64,000 nt of DNA. Source: Entomortierella parvispora. Its lineage: Eukaryota; Mortierellomycota; Mortierellomycetes; Mortierellales; Mortierellaceae. The position numbers were made by a program, and so were the translations under genes. This document shows, one piece after another, positions 54,747 through 64,000 of this stretch (within the stretch, counting starts at the first letter, position 1; every line of letters starts with the position of its first letter). The notes beneath the pieces are model-generated. The model saw only the letters and a program-made list of their open reading frames with translations. It was not told the origin of the DNA and ran no database searches. The stretch is from contig OY752141.1 in assembly GCA_963573315.1 (NCBI GenBank), positions 1,860,001 through 1,924,000 on the forward strand, read 5' to 3'.

Positions 54747-56246
54747 CTACTGCAACACCCAGGTCGACAGAGTTGTTGCCAACAGGACAATACCAGTTAG
54801 GACCCTTGCACCAGCGCTCGCTCCGCTCTCCTTGGTCTTGTCCTGGATTTGGTCTTTGTCCGGCTGTTGAGCCAAGCCATGGCCAGGAGACCCAGCGCTG
54901 CCGTCCGACATTGTGTCGTTGTGATTCAACATTACGGAGTGGGTGGTGTTGACAGGAGGAGCTATTGTGATCAAGGAGCTGTTGCCATGAATGATCTGCA
55001 AGAGCTTGACTGGGTTACTGCTCTCTTCTAGACTCGTTGCATTCATTGTGGTTATGACTGTCGAGTTTGTTTGCTCCAGGGTCTGAAGGAATCTTGCAAT
55101 CGTTGAGTTGTCCATGAGCTCGCTCATCTGTTTCACAGATCCATCCTCCATGGTCACAGTTGAGTTGACCAGGCTATAGTCCTGGGCCTCGTTAAGAATT
55201 TTCAGAATCTGTTGCTCTTGCATCCTTTGCACGGTCGCTTGATCAAGAACAATCCTAAGCTGGGCGGAATAACCTTCGGTTTCATTGTTACTGTTGATTT
55301 CACTAGAGGAGGTGAAATTGTATGCTTGGCCCAGAGTCTGATTCACCGTGGGTGCAATAGTATTGTTGTTATCGGCAAGGTTTTTGTACAAGGCGTCCTT
55401 GTTCTGCTGTGTGTAGCTGCTAGAGCTGTCCAACGACACATTCACCCCCGATGATGTCTTGTCTTCTTCGTCTTTTTCTGTGTCATTGTCGATTGTGGTT
55501 GACGGTGACGAGGGTGCAACAAAGCCCGGACAAGCCTCATTTACAGCCAAGGGCTGAATGTGCATAGTCCCGCGGTCCTCAAGTATTAAACCACAACGTG
55601 TCCGATGACCGGTCGCTGGATCTGAGCAAGGGTAAGTCGCATTGCCAAAGGCACGAACAGTGTAATCACCAGGAGCCCAGTCTGAGGGTACAGTCCACGA
55701 CACGTTCTTTGATCGTTTATCTATGTTAACAAGAAGCATAAGTTACAACTACCTCAATTCACATTCCCAACAGCCAAGTGCAGCCAGAGTGTTTAATACC
55801 ATTCCAGTCTTCGCGCGTCGAGCGATCAACGGATTCGACCAGGACATCGTTGTTGGGAGTAAGGACCTGAAGTTGTACCCATTGGAGCATGGCCATATCC
55901 GAGTATCGAACTCGAAAGCCCAGATCAACGGGGCATCCTAAAGAAATAGCAGTAAAGTCATTAAATGGTTGGACATGACCTTTGGTTAGTGGGTGTATAC
56001 GCCTCTGGATAGGCAATTGACTGGGGTAGTTTACATACCTAGATAGATCTCGGAGCTGTCGGTGGGTTGGGTCAAGAAAAGACGGTCTAATGGTGCATTG
56101 GCAGCAGGTCAGTTTCAAGTAGGTCAGTTTGTTCTAGTTGTCGGGTAGTCTGCAAGGAAGAGGAACTCACCGGCTTGGACAAGCTGCATTGCAGAAGACA
56201 TTACCAAGACGATAACCGCAACAGCAAAGTGCTTCTTTGAAAACAT
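54747..56246 (-). CDS. Secreted, probably GPI-anchored cell-surface protein
   Basis: Four exons (56246-56171, 56086-56039, 55937-55800, 55720-54747), each junction in phase 1, give 411 aa. The N-terminus (MFSKKHFAVAVIVLVMSSAM) is a signal peptide. Exons 2-4 encode an Ig-like or Kre9-like ectodomain with WVQLQVLTPNND and SWTVPSDWAPGDYTVRAFG, containing a few Cys. A long Ser/Thr/Asn-rich region with many N-x-S/T sites follows. The last 25 residues (SGASAGARVLTGIVLLATTL to the end) are small residues then hydrophobic, as in GPI-anchor signals. The resemblance of the ectodomain to the N-terminal domain of Kre9/Knh1 and Ser/Thr-rich GPI proteins is a judgement by eye. Role: cell-wall or surface protein. 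Confidence 0.75.
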
Positions 56247-56670
56247 GATTATAGGACGTGGTTTGTAAAAGCTAGAGCAAAGGAGTGAGATTGAGGCCAA
56301 AGAGCAAGCAAGTGGTGGCAATGATGGAGAGTATTGTCGAACAAAAAGCTTTTATAAGGACCCTCTTGTCTCTTTCCTCTGGTCGTTGCATCCTTTTCCT
56401 TTCTTTCCCTGCAGACCCTTTCAGGTAACTCATAACCAGAATCCCAATACGGTTTTGAACGTGGCGGGTCGGTCTCGTGCAAGATACACGACTGAGGTGT
56501 TGGATGTGTTTTCGAATCTCGAATGCTAAAGTCTACAGTTGACGCTGTTAATGAGCTGAAGAGACCCTCCAAAGGATAATGAATCCTCTATCACGCCGAT
56601 TGCCTTCAGTCTGCCTTGTACCAAAGGAGCGGGTAATACTGGAGACTATCCTGGCCAGCAAAGAGAGGTA
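56247..56670. promoter_or_regulatory. Divergent intergenic region
   Basis: 424 bp between the start of the GPI-type gene (minus) and the first exon of the glycosyltransferase-like gene (plus). It must hold the promoter of the first. No specific site was recognised. Confidence 0.45.
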
Positions 56671-58570
56671 ATGAAACAAAAAGTAGGCGTTTCCGTTTCG
56701 AGCCAGGACGGGAACGGAAGCGGGAGCTCAGGAGATGGCGATGCTCAGGAACAGAACATGGGCTTGCTTGGGAAGGCCACTCTGGACACGACGATCCCTC
56801 TGTTGCACAAGCAGGACAGCGCACAGACAGGGTAAGCAAAAAGAAAAAAAATAGGGAGATTCCGGAGGAGCAAAAAACTCACCCCTTATTCATTGGTCGA
56901 GTGAATGCATCGCATGCAACATCTCTTTCTCTTCCTTTCCTTGTCCCATTTCCATTTCCATTTCTCCATCCAGAACCGGAAAAGGTTCGTCATTCGCGCT
57001 GATTCCGATTTGTATTCCGCCTTTCTCTGTCTAATATGATATCTGTTTGCCTCCTCTCTGTTTCTTTGTGCCGATAGTACGACAACGACTGTTGAGATGG
57101 CGACCCCAGCACGATCTAGTTTGGTGACAGGAGATCCTTCACTCTCCACAAACTCGGCGTTGTTAAGGATGCCTGTACCGGCGCCGACATCCTCAGAAAG
57201 TCCACGACCTGAAAGGTCTCGCGTGGACCGAGGTCATGGTCGTGTCAAAGGCGGCAGTATCTGGCTCACGCGCGTTTCTGTTTACGGGATGCTCGCGTTC
57301 ATAGCCCTCCTGTCTGCTGATGTCGAGCACCTGTTCATATACCATTACGACCGCCGACTCTCGCGCCTTCCCCCTTCGACTCTTCCCGTGTCCTCACAGC
57401 TCCAGTCGCCATCATCCAACACCGCTTCAACTCATCGATCTTTGCATGTCTCTGCTTACGACAGTGGTCATTATCGGCCAGGTCGCGAGCAGGAGTACAT
57501 TCAGGAACATGGCTATTATGGAGATGATGCACGCCAAAGACGAAAATGGCCCACCCATTTACAGAGGAGAAGAAAAAACCAGATGCGAGATCAGGAACTA
57601 GAGCCTGAGAGACAGTCAGAGAGAGATCGACGCCAGCGACGAGGGCTGGGTCTCATGCCATCGATCTTTTGCCATGCCACCTCATCGCCAGCTTCAATAG
57701 AAGACCTTACGAGGATGTTTGGCGGGGTCCCTGAAGTCGCCACTGAGCTGGCCCCTGTGCAAGTGATCCAGGTCGAGGCTGATCCCCTATTATTGAAGAT
57801 GGAGAAGATACGAAAGGATAAAATCGAAAAGGAGCAAGCATTGAGACATTCACTTCCAGGTTTTCGATCCGATCACGACTGCAGTGTACTTGATGATGAG
57901 GAAGAGGATGAACAAGGGGTTACTTACCTTGGCGAGTTGCAGGATACCCACATACAGCAACAGGACGAAAAGATATACTCCAGCCAGCAGTATTCGCAAC
58001 CATTGTTCAGCGAAGGAAACTTTTATCTGTAAGACCAAAAGGCTCGTGACGTCCTTGGATTCAATGTGGATGATGCTCAGCTTGCCAAACAGACAGTGTT
58101 CTCGTCTATCGACGAAGGACTTGAATGGTCCAAAGCTGAGAATCGCCAGGGTCCTCTTTCAAGACGGTCGCCAACTTTAACGTAACTGAAGAGCGGGCTC
58201 AAGAACAAATCAACGCGATTATTCGATTATTGGATTGCAGGCAAAGGTTTCCAGTCTGCCGCACAAGGGAACTCGAGAGCGGAATTTTACCTGGCAACAG
58301 ACGAGCGCGATGTGGACGTCCTCCAGCAACTCCGACATCAGGGTGCCATTGTGCTTGCCGATATGATGGACGACCAAGTATTTGCGAAGGAGCACTTGGA
58401 CTGGGTGGCATTCCCAATTGGTTTCCATATCGAGACCCATTGATCCGTGTCAAGGCGCGTCGATTCAGGGGATCGCCCATGCCAGTGCTTTCTGGAAGCA
58501 TTATTAACCAACGGATTGAGAAGGAGACACGTAAGAGGCGGCGCAGGCAATTGACGCAGCAACAATAAGA
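56671..58570 (+). pseudogene. Decayed type II membrane protein, possibly O-fucosyltransferase-like
   Basis: Exon 1 (56671-56831) and exon 2 (from 57078) join in phase 2 and run openly to a TAA at 58030-58032 (371 aa). They include one membrane segment (VYGMLAFIALLSADVEHLFI) after a basic stretch, the type II topology of Golgi glycosyltransferases. Coding sense continues past the stop in the same frame (DQKARDVLGFNVDDAQLAKQ), then in a second frame from about 58167 (VANFNVTEERAQEQINAIIR), a third segment in the first frame from about 58240 (AEFYLATDERDVDVLQQLR) and a fourth from about 58420 (ARRFRGSPMPVLSGSIINQR). The last two blocks resemble the donor-binding end of O-fucosyltransferase-like enzymes. 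One nonsense change and three frameshifts mark a pseudogene, though the first 371 residues may still be made. Confidence 0.65.
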
Positions 58571-58965
58571 AGAGAAGCAATTGAGGCAAGAGGGGGAAAG
58601 ACGGCGATAGTGGATGGTTGTGTCGGCCGCTGCCCAGGGAGTTTCGACTGGAGTCCGGGACACCTTGAGCTTGGGGTTTATGCACACAAACGCAGTGAAC
58701 ATGCACACTCACACACACACAAAATGTCAAAACTGAGTCGCGGTCAGTCACAGCCAAGCCACCATCCTGGTCTGAATCTGAGAAAACATAAATAAAAAAA
58801 AGGTCCCAGTGCCGCTTACTGCACTCCTTCTATTCACATTCAACCTTTGCATCATACCCCTCCTTCCCCCATTCGTTCGTTCATTCGTTCTTTCATTCAC
58901 TCATTCACTCTCCTTGCTGACCCTTTCTTCATCCATTCATCAAAACACATAGCCACACGCACATC
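58571..58965. promoter_or_regulatory. Upstream region of the arginyl-tRNA synthetase
   Basis: About 395 bp with the tail of the decayed gene on the left and a CA repeat near 58705. A TTCATT/ACTCATTC-type repeat lies at 58868-58915, close to the ATG at 58966. It probably holds the synthetase promoter. Confidence 0.5.
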
Positions 58966-61526
58966 ATGGCGCTGTCCTTTCCCCTGAACAACGCCCCATT
59001 CGGCCTCTTGGCTCTTGCCAACGCCCTCAAGGCCCCTACCTCTACTTTGGCCCTGAACCCTGTCCCCGTCGAGACCTCGGCCGCCACCACCCTCGTCACC
59101 AAGGACTCTAAAGCGGTCAAGATAACCGGTGTCGTGCCTATCGCCCGCTACCTCGTCCGTGCCCTCGACAACTCAAAGACCCTCTACCCCGAGGCCTCGG
59201 ACGTTGCCAACTACACAGCCCAGGATCAGCTCTTGGATATCGTCCGTCAGACCATTGCCACCCCTAAACATCTCACCACCCTCGCCACTGCTGCTGATAA
59301 CGCCCTTGCCGCCACAGGATCTTTCTTGTTGTCAAAAGAACAGCCTCAATTGTGCGACTATGCAGTCTGGGGAACAATCACCGCCTACACCAAGAGCCAC
59401 TCATTGTTGTCCAACTTGAAGGATTTGGAGAAGTTTATGGCCTGGATCGCTCGCATGGATGAGCGTGCAGAGTGCAAGGAGGCTATCTCGACCATGGACA
59501 AGGCTTTGGAGCAGGCTAAGGAGACTCTGGCCAAGGAGGCTGCTGCCGCCGCCGCCGAGCGTGCTCTGTCGAGCGCCGTGGTGGAGGTCCCAACGATCGA
59601 GGGCTCAGATCCTACTGTGGATCCCCTGGACGAGTTCAAGAACGTGATGGCGTTCCAGTTGAGCAAGTTGGTGGATGTTGACATCAAGATCTTGTACGAT
59701 GCTTTGGAGGCTCCCCGTGCTGCCGAGAACGGTCATATTGCTCTCTCAGTACCACGTCTTCGTTTGAAGGGCAAGGACCCAATTGCTGTTGCTGCCGAGA
59801 TTGTCGACAAGGTATGGACTAGAACTGGAACTTGGAAACTGGACAAAACACAATGTCCAGTAGAAGCACATGTGTGTATGTTTTCAAGTTGTTTCAAGAC
59901 TGACCTTTTTTTTATTTTGTTTTCTGGTAGTTCCCTGTTAGCGACTATGTCACCTTGGCCAAGGCCGATGGTCCCTTTGTCAACTTTTTCTTGAACCACG
60001 TCAAGTTGGCCCAGTCCTTGTTCAAGCGCATCTATGAGACAAAGGAGCGTTGGGGCGGCAACCACACTGGAGCAGGAAAGAAGGTCATTGTCGAGTTCTC
60101 TTCTCCCAACATTGCCAAGCCCTTCCACGCCGGTCACTTGCGTTCCACCATTATCGGATCCTTTGTCCGCAACATCTTGGACGCTAACGGTTTCGACACT
60201 ACTTCCATGAACTACCTCGGAGATTGGGGCAAGCAGTACGGTCTCTTGGCTGTTGGTTTCGAGCGTTACGGATCTGAGGAGAAGTTGTTGGCCGACCCCA
60301 TCAAGCACTTGTTTGATGTCTATGTCCAAATCAACGTAAGTGGAGCGAGATTATTACAGTTTTTATTTCCGCGTACAATTGTTTCTCTTTTTGACATGCT
60401 TTTACTCTTTTTTTCTTTTTAGGTCGATGCCAAGGAGAACGAGGCTATCCACGACGAGGCTCGTGCCTACTTCAAGAAGATGGAGGATGGTGATGAGGCT
60501 GCTCTCAAGATCTGGTCTCGCTTCCGTAATTTGTCTATTGTCAAGTACAAGGATATCTACGCCCGTCTCAACATTGCCTTTGATGTCTACTCTGGCGAGT
60601 CCCAGGTCACGGATGGAATGGACCGTGCCCTCAAGATGTTGCACGAGAAGAACTTGTTGACCGAGTCTGATGGTGCCTTGATTGTCGATCTCACAAAGTA
60701 CAAGTTGGGCATCTGTGTTGTCCAAAAGAAGGACGGAACGACTCTTTACATTACCCGTGATATCGGAGCTGCCTTGGAGCGTTATGAGAAGTACGGATTC
60801 GAGCACATGTACTACATTGTTGCTTCGCAGCAGGATCTCCACTTGAAGCAGCTGTTCAAGATTCTGGAATTGTTGGGCTTTGATTGGGCCAAGAAGGTCA
60901 CCCACTTGAACTTTGGTATGGTCGGAGGCATGTCGACCCGTAAGGGAACTGTTGTCTTCTTGGAGGATATCTTGGAGGAGACCCGTGATGCTATGCACGA
61001 GGTGATGAAGAAGAACGAGCACAAGTACGCCCAGATCGAGAACCCTCTCGAGGTAGCAGATAACATTGGAATTGCCGCCGTCATGATCCAGGATGCCTCT
61101 GCCCGTCGTGTCAAGAACTATGACTTTGACTGGAAGCGCATGTTCTCGTTCGAGGGTGATACTGGCCCATACCTCCAATACGCCCACGCTCGTCTGTGCT
61201 CGATTGAGCGCAAGACCGAGATGGAGGTGAACCCCAACGCGGACTTGACTGCTTTGGACGACGACCGGGCATGTGCGGATTTGATCACCATGATTGCCCG
61301 TTACCCTCAGATTGTCCGCGAGACCACCCGCTCGTTCGAGCCCGTCAACATTGTCGGCTACGCCATGAAGTTGTCCCATAACGTCTCCCAGGCTCTTGAG
61401 ACGATGTATGTCATGGGTGCTGAGAAGAACAAGGCCGAGGCTCGTCTCTTCATGTACTGGAGCGCTCGTATGACTTTGGGCAATGCCATGCGTCTCTTGA
61501 ACTTGAAGCCTCAGGAGCGTATGTAA
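58966..61526 (+). CDS. Arginyl-tRNA synthetase, cytosolic, with GST-like N-terminus
   Basis: Charges tRNA-Arg with arginine using ATP. Three exons (58966-59811, 59931-60335, 60423-61526), all phase 0, give 784 aa; yeast cytosolic ArgRS is 607. The extra about 190 N-terminal residues look like a GST C-terminal-type helical domain (PIARYLVRALDN, FLLSKEQPQLCDYAVWG, FMAWIARMDER) followed by an Ala/Glu-rich linker. Such domains join synthetases and elongation factors into complexes. The class I signature is PFHAGHLRS near residue 346, the KMSKS counterpart is GGMSTRKGT near 584, and the DALR anticodon-binding domain begins around YLQYAHARLCSIERK. The codon use is strongly biased to C-ending codons, as in highly expressed genes. 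A long open frame on the other strand is a shadow. Confidence 0.95.
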
Positions 61527-61918
61527 AAAAAAAAAAAAGAGTCGTTGGTTTGTCAAAAGTGAACACAGTTATCCTAGTAAAATAAAAAAAAATGTATTCT
61601 CATTCTCTGTACAAAGTAAGTCATACATTGACCAGAAGAAACGACATGTTTTGGTCTAGGAACAGCAGTTGGGGGTTGGAGAAATGAAAGAGCAAGGGGG
61701 TTGGGTTGAAAAAGATGAATGGTTTTTTTATATTTTTGATCTAGAATACACGGGGAAGGAGGGGTAAGTCTTTTTCTTCTCTAGGAAGAAACGAAGGAAG
61801 GAAGGGAGGAAGGGAGATATGATGTGAAAATACAAAGAGAGAGAGAAGGGAGAGAGAAAGAGAGAAAGAAACAGAGAGAGGCAGAGCAGTAACAAGAGTG
61901 GATTGAAGCTCGCTCTTT
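61527..61918. other. Convergent 3' intergenic region
   Basis: 392 bp between the stops of the synthetase and the Bsd2-like gene. It has A-runs right after the synthetase stop and a GA-rich tract at 61790-61880. No gene is supported. Confidence 0.55.
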
Positions 61919-63344
61919 TTAAACTGCAGATGAGTGGATTGCGTTGATCTCGTCTTGGGTCAAAGGTGGGACTGAAGCTGCCGAAGAGGTTCCAGATGAA
62001 GAGGCCTCTCCAGAAGCAGCCGCTTCCGCCGCTGCTATTGCCTCTGATGAGGACGCAGCGGCCGCAATCATGATCATCTCCGCCCGCTTAGCCCTCAAGA
62101 ACTCCAACCCTGAATGCAACATGATGGCTGCTCCCATGAACAGCATGATGTAAGACAACCAGATATACTCCTGAACGCTCTTGACCGACTCTCCTGCGTT
62201 GCCCATGTATCCAGTATCCGAGTCGTCCTCAGGAGTGTCTGATCCAGGCGCCTTTCCAGACATCATTTGTGTGCCCATCGAGATAAAAGTAATGCCCAGT
62301 CCCATCTTTGATCCACTCCTGGTAGCGTGCGATGTGTGCAGCAAATACGTCAGGAAGAATCCAACAAACTGGAAGCTCATGGAGACTGTTGGACACGGGC
62401 GTACAAGAAAGACCAAAAAAAAAAAAGGTCAGTTTCGAAGCACAATCTAGACAGCAATTTTTTGCTTCAGTGGAGCACTTACTGATCATGTTCCATGCAA
62501 ATCCGTAGAAGCCTCCCACGGGCAGACCATCCACCAAGAGTTCGTCGTCGCCGTAAGGAGACGGAGTCGTGGCCTCGTGGTAGGCCGGAGACTGATCCAA
62601 GGCAGCAGCCTTGTAGGGCTGTTGTCGATTACAAAAATAAATAGAGAGAGAGGGGGAGGTTGTCAGTCAAACAGAGTCCACGTATACCCCGGAGACTAGG
62701 TTCTCCCCGAATTAGGAAATGTCTCATGGAAGCAGTGGAAATTCACAGTGAAAAAATTGCTTACCGGCGGCAGTTCTTCCTGGCGAGGCCTTTCGACTCT
62801 GGGCTTGGCAGACAGGTTGGAGAAGACTCCATCCATCGTGGACTGGATGACCCTGCGGGCGCCAGCTGCTACTGGAAAGTGTGGTGGCCGGAAGGATGAA
62901 AGCTGGGAGCGAAGTTGTTGCGACTGAGTCTGCGGGGTGCCACTTGGGAGCGGAGTAATGCTGTCTTCCTGTGCCACTGTAATTTCAGAGTGGCTCTGGC
63001 GCCGCATGGGGCGCAACATCACGTCATTTTCGTTTGTCAATTCATCGTCCTCCTCCTCCCTCTCGTCGAGTGCATCCTCTGCATTCACTCGGGAATAGCC
63101 AGCACTGCCTCCCTGGCTATTACTCAAGGACGAGGGAATCCTGGAAAGAGTCGACAGCGGACCAGACGAAGAAGAGGAGGCACCCTCTTGAGCCTCTGAT
63201 ACAGGAATCTATCAAGTATATGCAAGCAGAGACAATGTCTGTCAGAGCTGAGGAACAGAGGTAAAAAAGGAGCAGGGGAAAGAAGGGTGTGTCCGAGAAA
63301 AAAGACGCATTCATTACCTGGGCGTAAGAATGGTTGCGGCTCAT
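61919..63344 (-). CDS. Bsd2/Ndfip-family adaptor of Nedd4-type ubiquitin ligases
   Basis: Membrane adaptor that recruits Rsp5/Nedd4 ubiquitin ligases to sort metal transporters and other cargo in Golgi and endosomes. Four exons (63344-63318, 63208-62765, 62618-62483, 62385-61919) join in phase to 357 aa. The N-terminal cytosolic part is Ser/Glu rich. A PPPY motif is created across the exon 2/3 junction (LPP | PYKAAALDQSPAY). The family block ELLVDGLPVGGFYGFAWNMI precedes three membrane segments: the end of that block with SMSFQFVGFFLTYLLHTSH, GLGITFISMG, and YIWLSYIMLFMGAAIMLHSG. The C-terminus is Ala/Ser rich. The first exon is only nine codons and places the start at 63344. Confidence 0.9.
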
Positions 63345-63780
63345 TGCGGAGCAAAATGGATAGGACGAGACGGGATAAGACGAGAGAGGTTTATAAAAAG
63401 AGTTGAAAGAGTGGGCAGTAATGTAAATGTGCTAAGGGAACAGAGGTAGCTTGTGCGTGTGTAATGTGTAATGTGAAGGTGAACCAGAACGAAACGAGGG
63501 AGACAAGGAGGATGTGGGTGGAAGGAACAGTCTGGACTCTGAGAGAATAATGGACATTTGTCCATGTGCGGGTGGACCAAAAATAAAACGGCCCTTAAGC
63601 AGTGACAGGGCGCCTTCCAAATCCAGGTCGGGGCGAGGAGCAGCCAATAGGGGGGATTCAGTGTGTTGGAAGCAACATCGTTTTCTTTATTGTTGGTGTT
63701 CGTATCGCGCCTTCTCCCTCTCCAGTGACTTTTGAGATAGAGCAATGCGCCTTGTTATCCTGTCCTGACCAGGTGATTTT
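63345..63780. promoter_or_regulatory. Promoter of the Bsd2-like gene and 3' flank of RPT2
   Basis: 436 bp upstream of the Bsd2-like start and downstream of the Rpt2 stop, both on the minus strand. The segment next to the start is purine-rich on the plus strand (CT-rich in the sense of the gene), as seen before other starts in this window. Confidence 0.5.
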
Positions 63781-64000
63781 TTACAAGTACAATCCCTCGG
63801 GAGTGCCCTCGTTCTTCCTGTACAGAACCTTTTCCTTGGCCTTCTTGAAGTCGTCCGCCTTGACCTTCATCCGGCGTTCACGGAGTGCCAACAGTCCAGC
63901 TTCTGTGCACACAGCCTTGATATCAGCTCCAGACAACTCGTCCTTGGACATGACAAATTCTTCCAGGTCCACATCATCAGCCAACTGCATGCGTCCTGTA
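63781..64000 (-). CDS. RPT2: 26S proteasome regulatory ATPase Rpt2, C-terminal part
   Basis: One of six AAA+ ATPases in the base of the 19S particle, which unfolds substrates and opens the 20S gate. Only the last 72 or so codons lie in the window; the frame is open to the right edge. The C-terminal AAA lid helices match Rpt2 ([37 protein letters not shown]) and the protein ends EGLYL, the hydrophobic-Tyr-X tail that docks into the 20S alpha ring. No intron is seen in this part. Confidence 0.93.
   Translation of the reverse strand, partial: TGRMQLADDVDLEEFVMSKDELSGADIKAVCTEAGLLALRERRMKVKADDFKKAKEKVLYRKNEGTPEGLYL

Noticed and set aside
58029-58032. Programmed stop-codon readthrough at the TAA
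   Set aside because: TAA followed by GAC is not a known readthrough context, and three frameshifts follow.
60402-61556. 384-codon open frame antisense to arginyl-tRNA synthetase
   Set aside because: Shadow of the C-ending codon bias of the real gene; no motif.

Overview
The window reads as nuclear DNA of a fungus. It carries a fungal chitin synthase, a GCR1_C-type transcription factor, an AIM19-family mitochondrial protein and a Bsd2-type ubiquitin-ligase adaptor. Its introns are short (about 50-300 nt), with GT(A/G)AGT-like donors and CTAAC-like branch sites. The style of the accessory genes (HEAT-repeat, LRR-like and restriction-nuclease-like proteins with a common splice style, very long Gln/Ser-rich regulators, many relics) points to Mortierellomycota or a close Mucoromycota relative. 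That placement is inference from gene style, not a database result. Exon coordinates given below were worked out by hand from splice sites and reading phase; where I say the phase closes, all exons join in frame.

Layout. 1-1720: 5' part of an unrecognised multi-exon gene (minus). 2764-5776: chitin synthase. 5777-7874: gene-poor, with dispersed 63-bp repeats. 7875-10500: tandem duplicate of an unknown PPxY-containing gene, one intact copy and one pseudogene. 11394-13188: MFS sugar transporter. 13403-20488: a nucleolar pair on the minus strand, RNA polymerase I largest subunit and a Faf1/C1orf131-like 40S-biogenesis factor. 20803-21564: AIM19-like. 21600-27697: an accessory desert with relics, GC-hairpin repeats, a fold-back/MITE-like element and two small candidate genes. 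27698-35189: a divergent pair, a 33-aa HEAT-repeat protein and an LRR-like protein, whose first exons encode the same N-terminal module. 35904-36574: a duplicated 295-bp unit. 36840-39263: seven-exon protein with a possible PD-(D/E)XK core. 39614-48129: a giant Polo-like kinase (2,524 aa). 49046-53666: GCR1_C-domain regulator (1,440 aa). 54747-56246: secreted, probably GPI-anchored protein. 56671-58570: decayed glycosyltransferase-like gene. 58966-61526: cytosolic arginyl-tRNA synthetase with a GST-like N-terminus. 61919-63344: Bsd2/Ndfip-like adaptor. 63781-64000: 3' end of proteasome subunit Rpt2.

How it fits together. Housekeeping genes (rRNA transcription and processing, translation, proteasome, cell wall, mitosis, glycolytic regulation) alternate with fast-evolving accessory DNA. 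The most interesting stretch is 27.7-39.3 kb: two divergently transcribed genes share an N-terminal domain and an intron of the same position and phase, but carry different repeat domains (HEAT or LRR-like). This looks like a swappable recognition module, followed by a nuclease-like gene. Two introns, in the first gene and in the nuclease-like gene, appear to be GC-AG introns.
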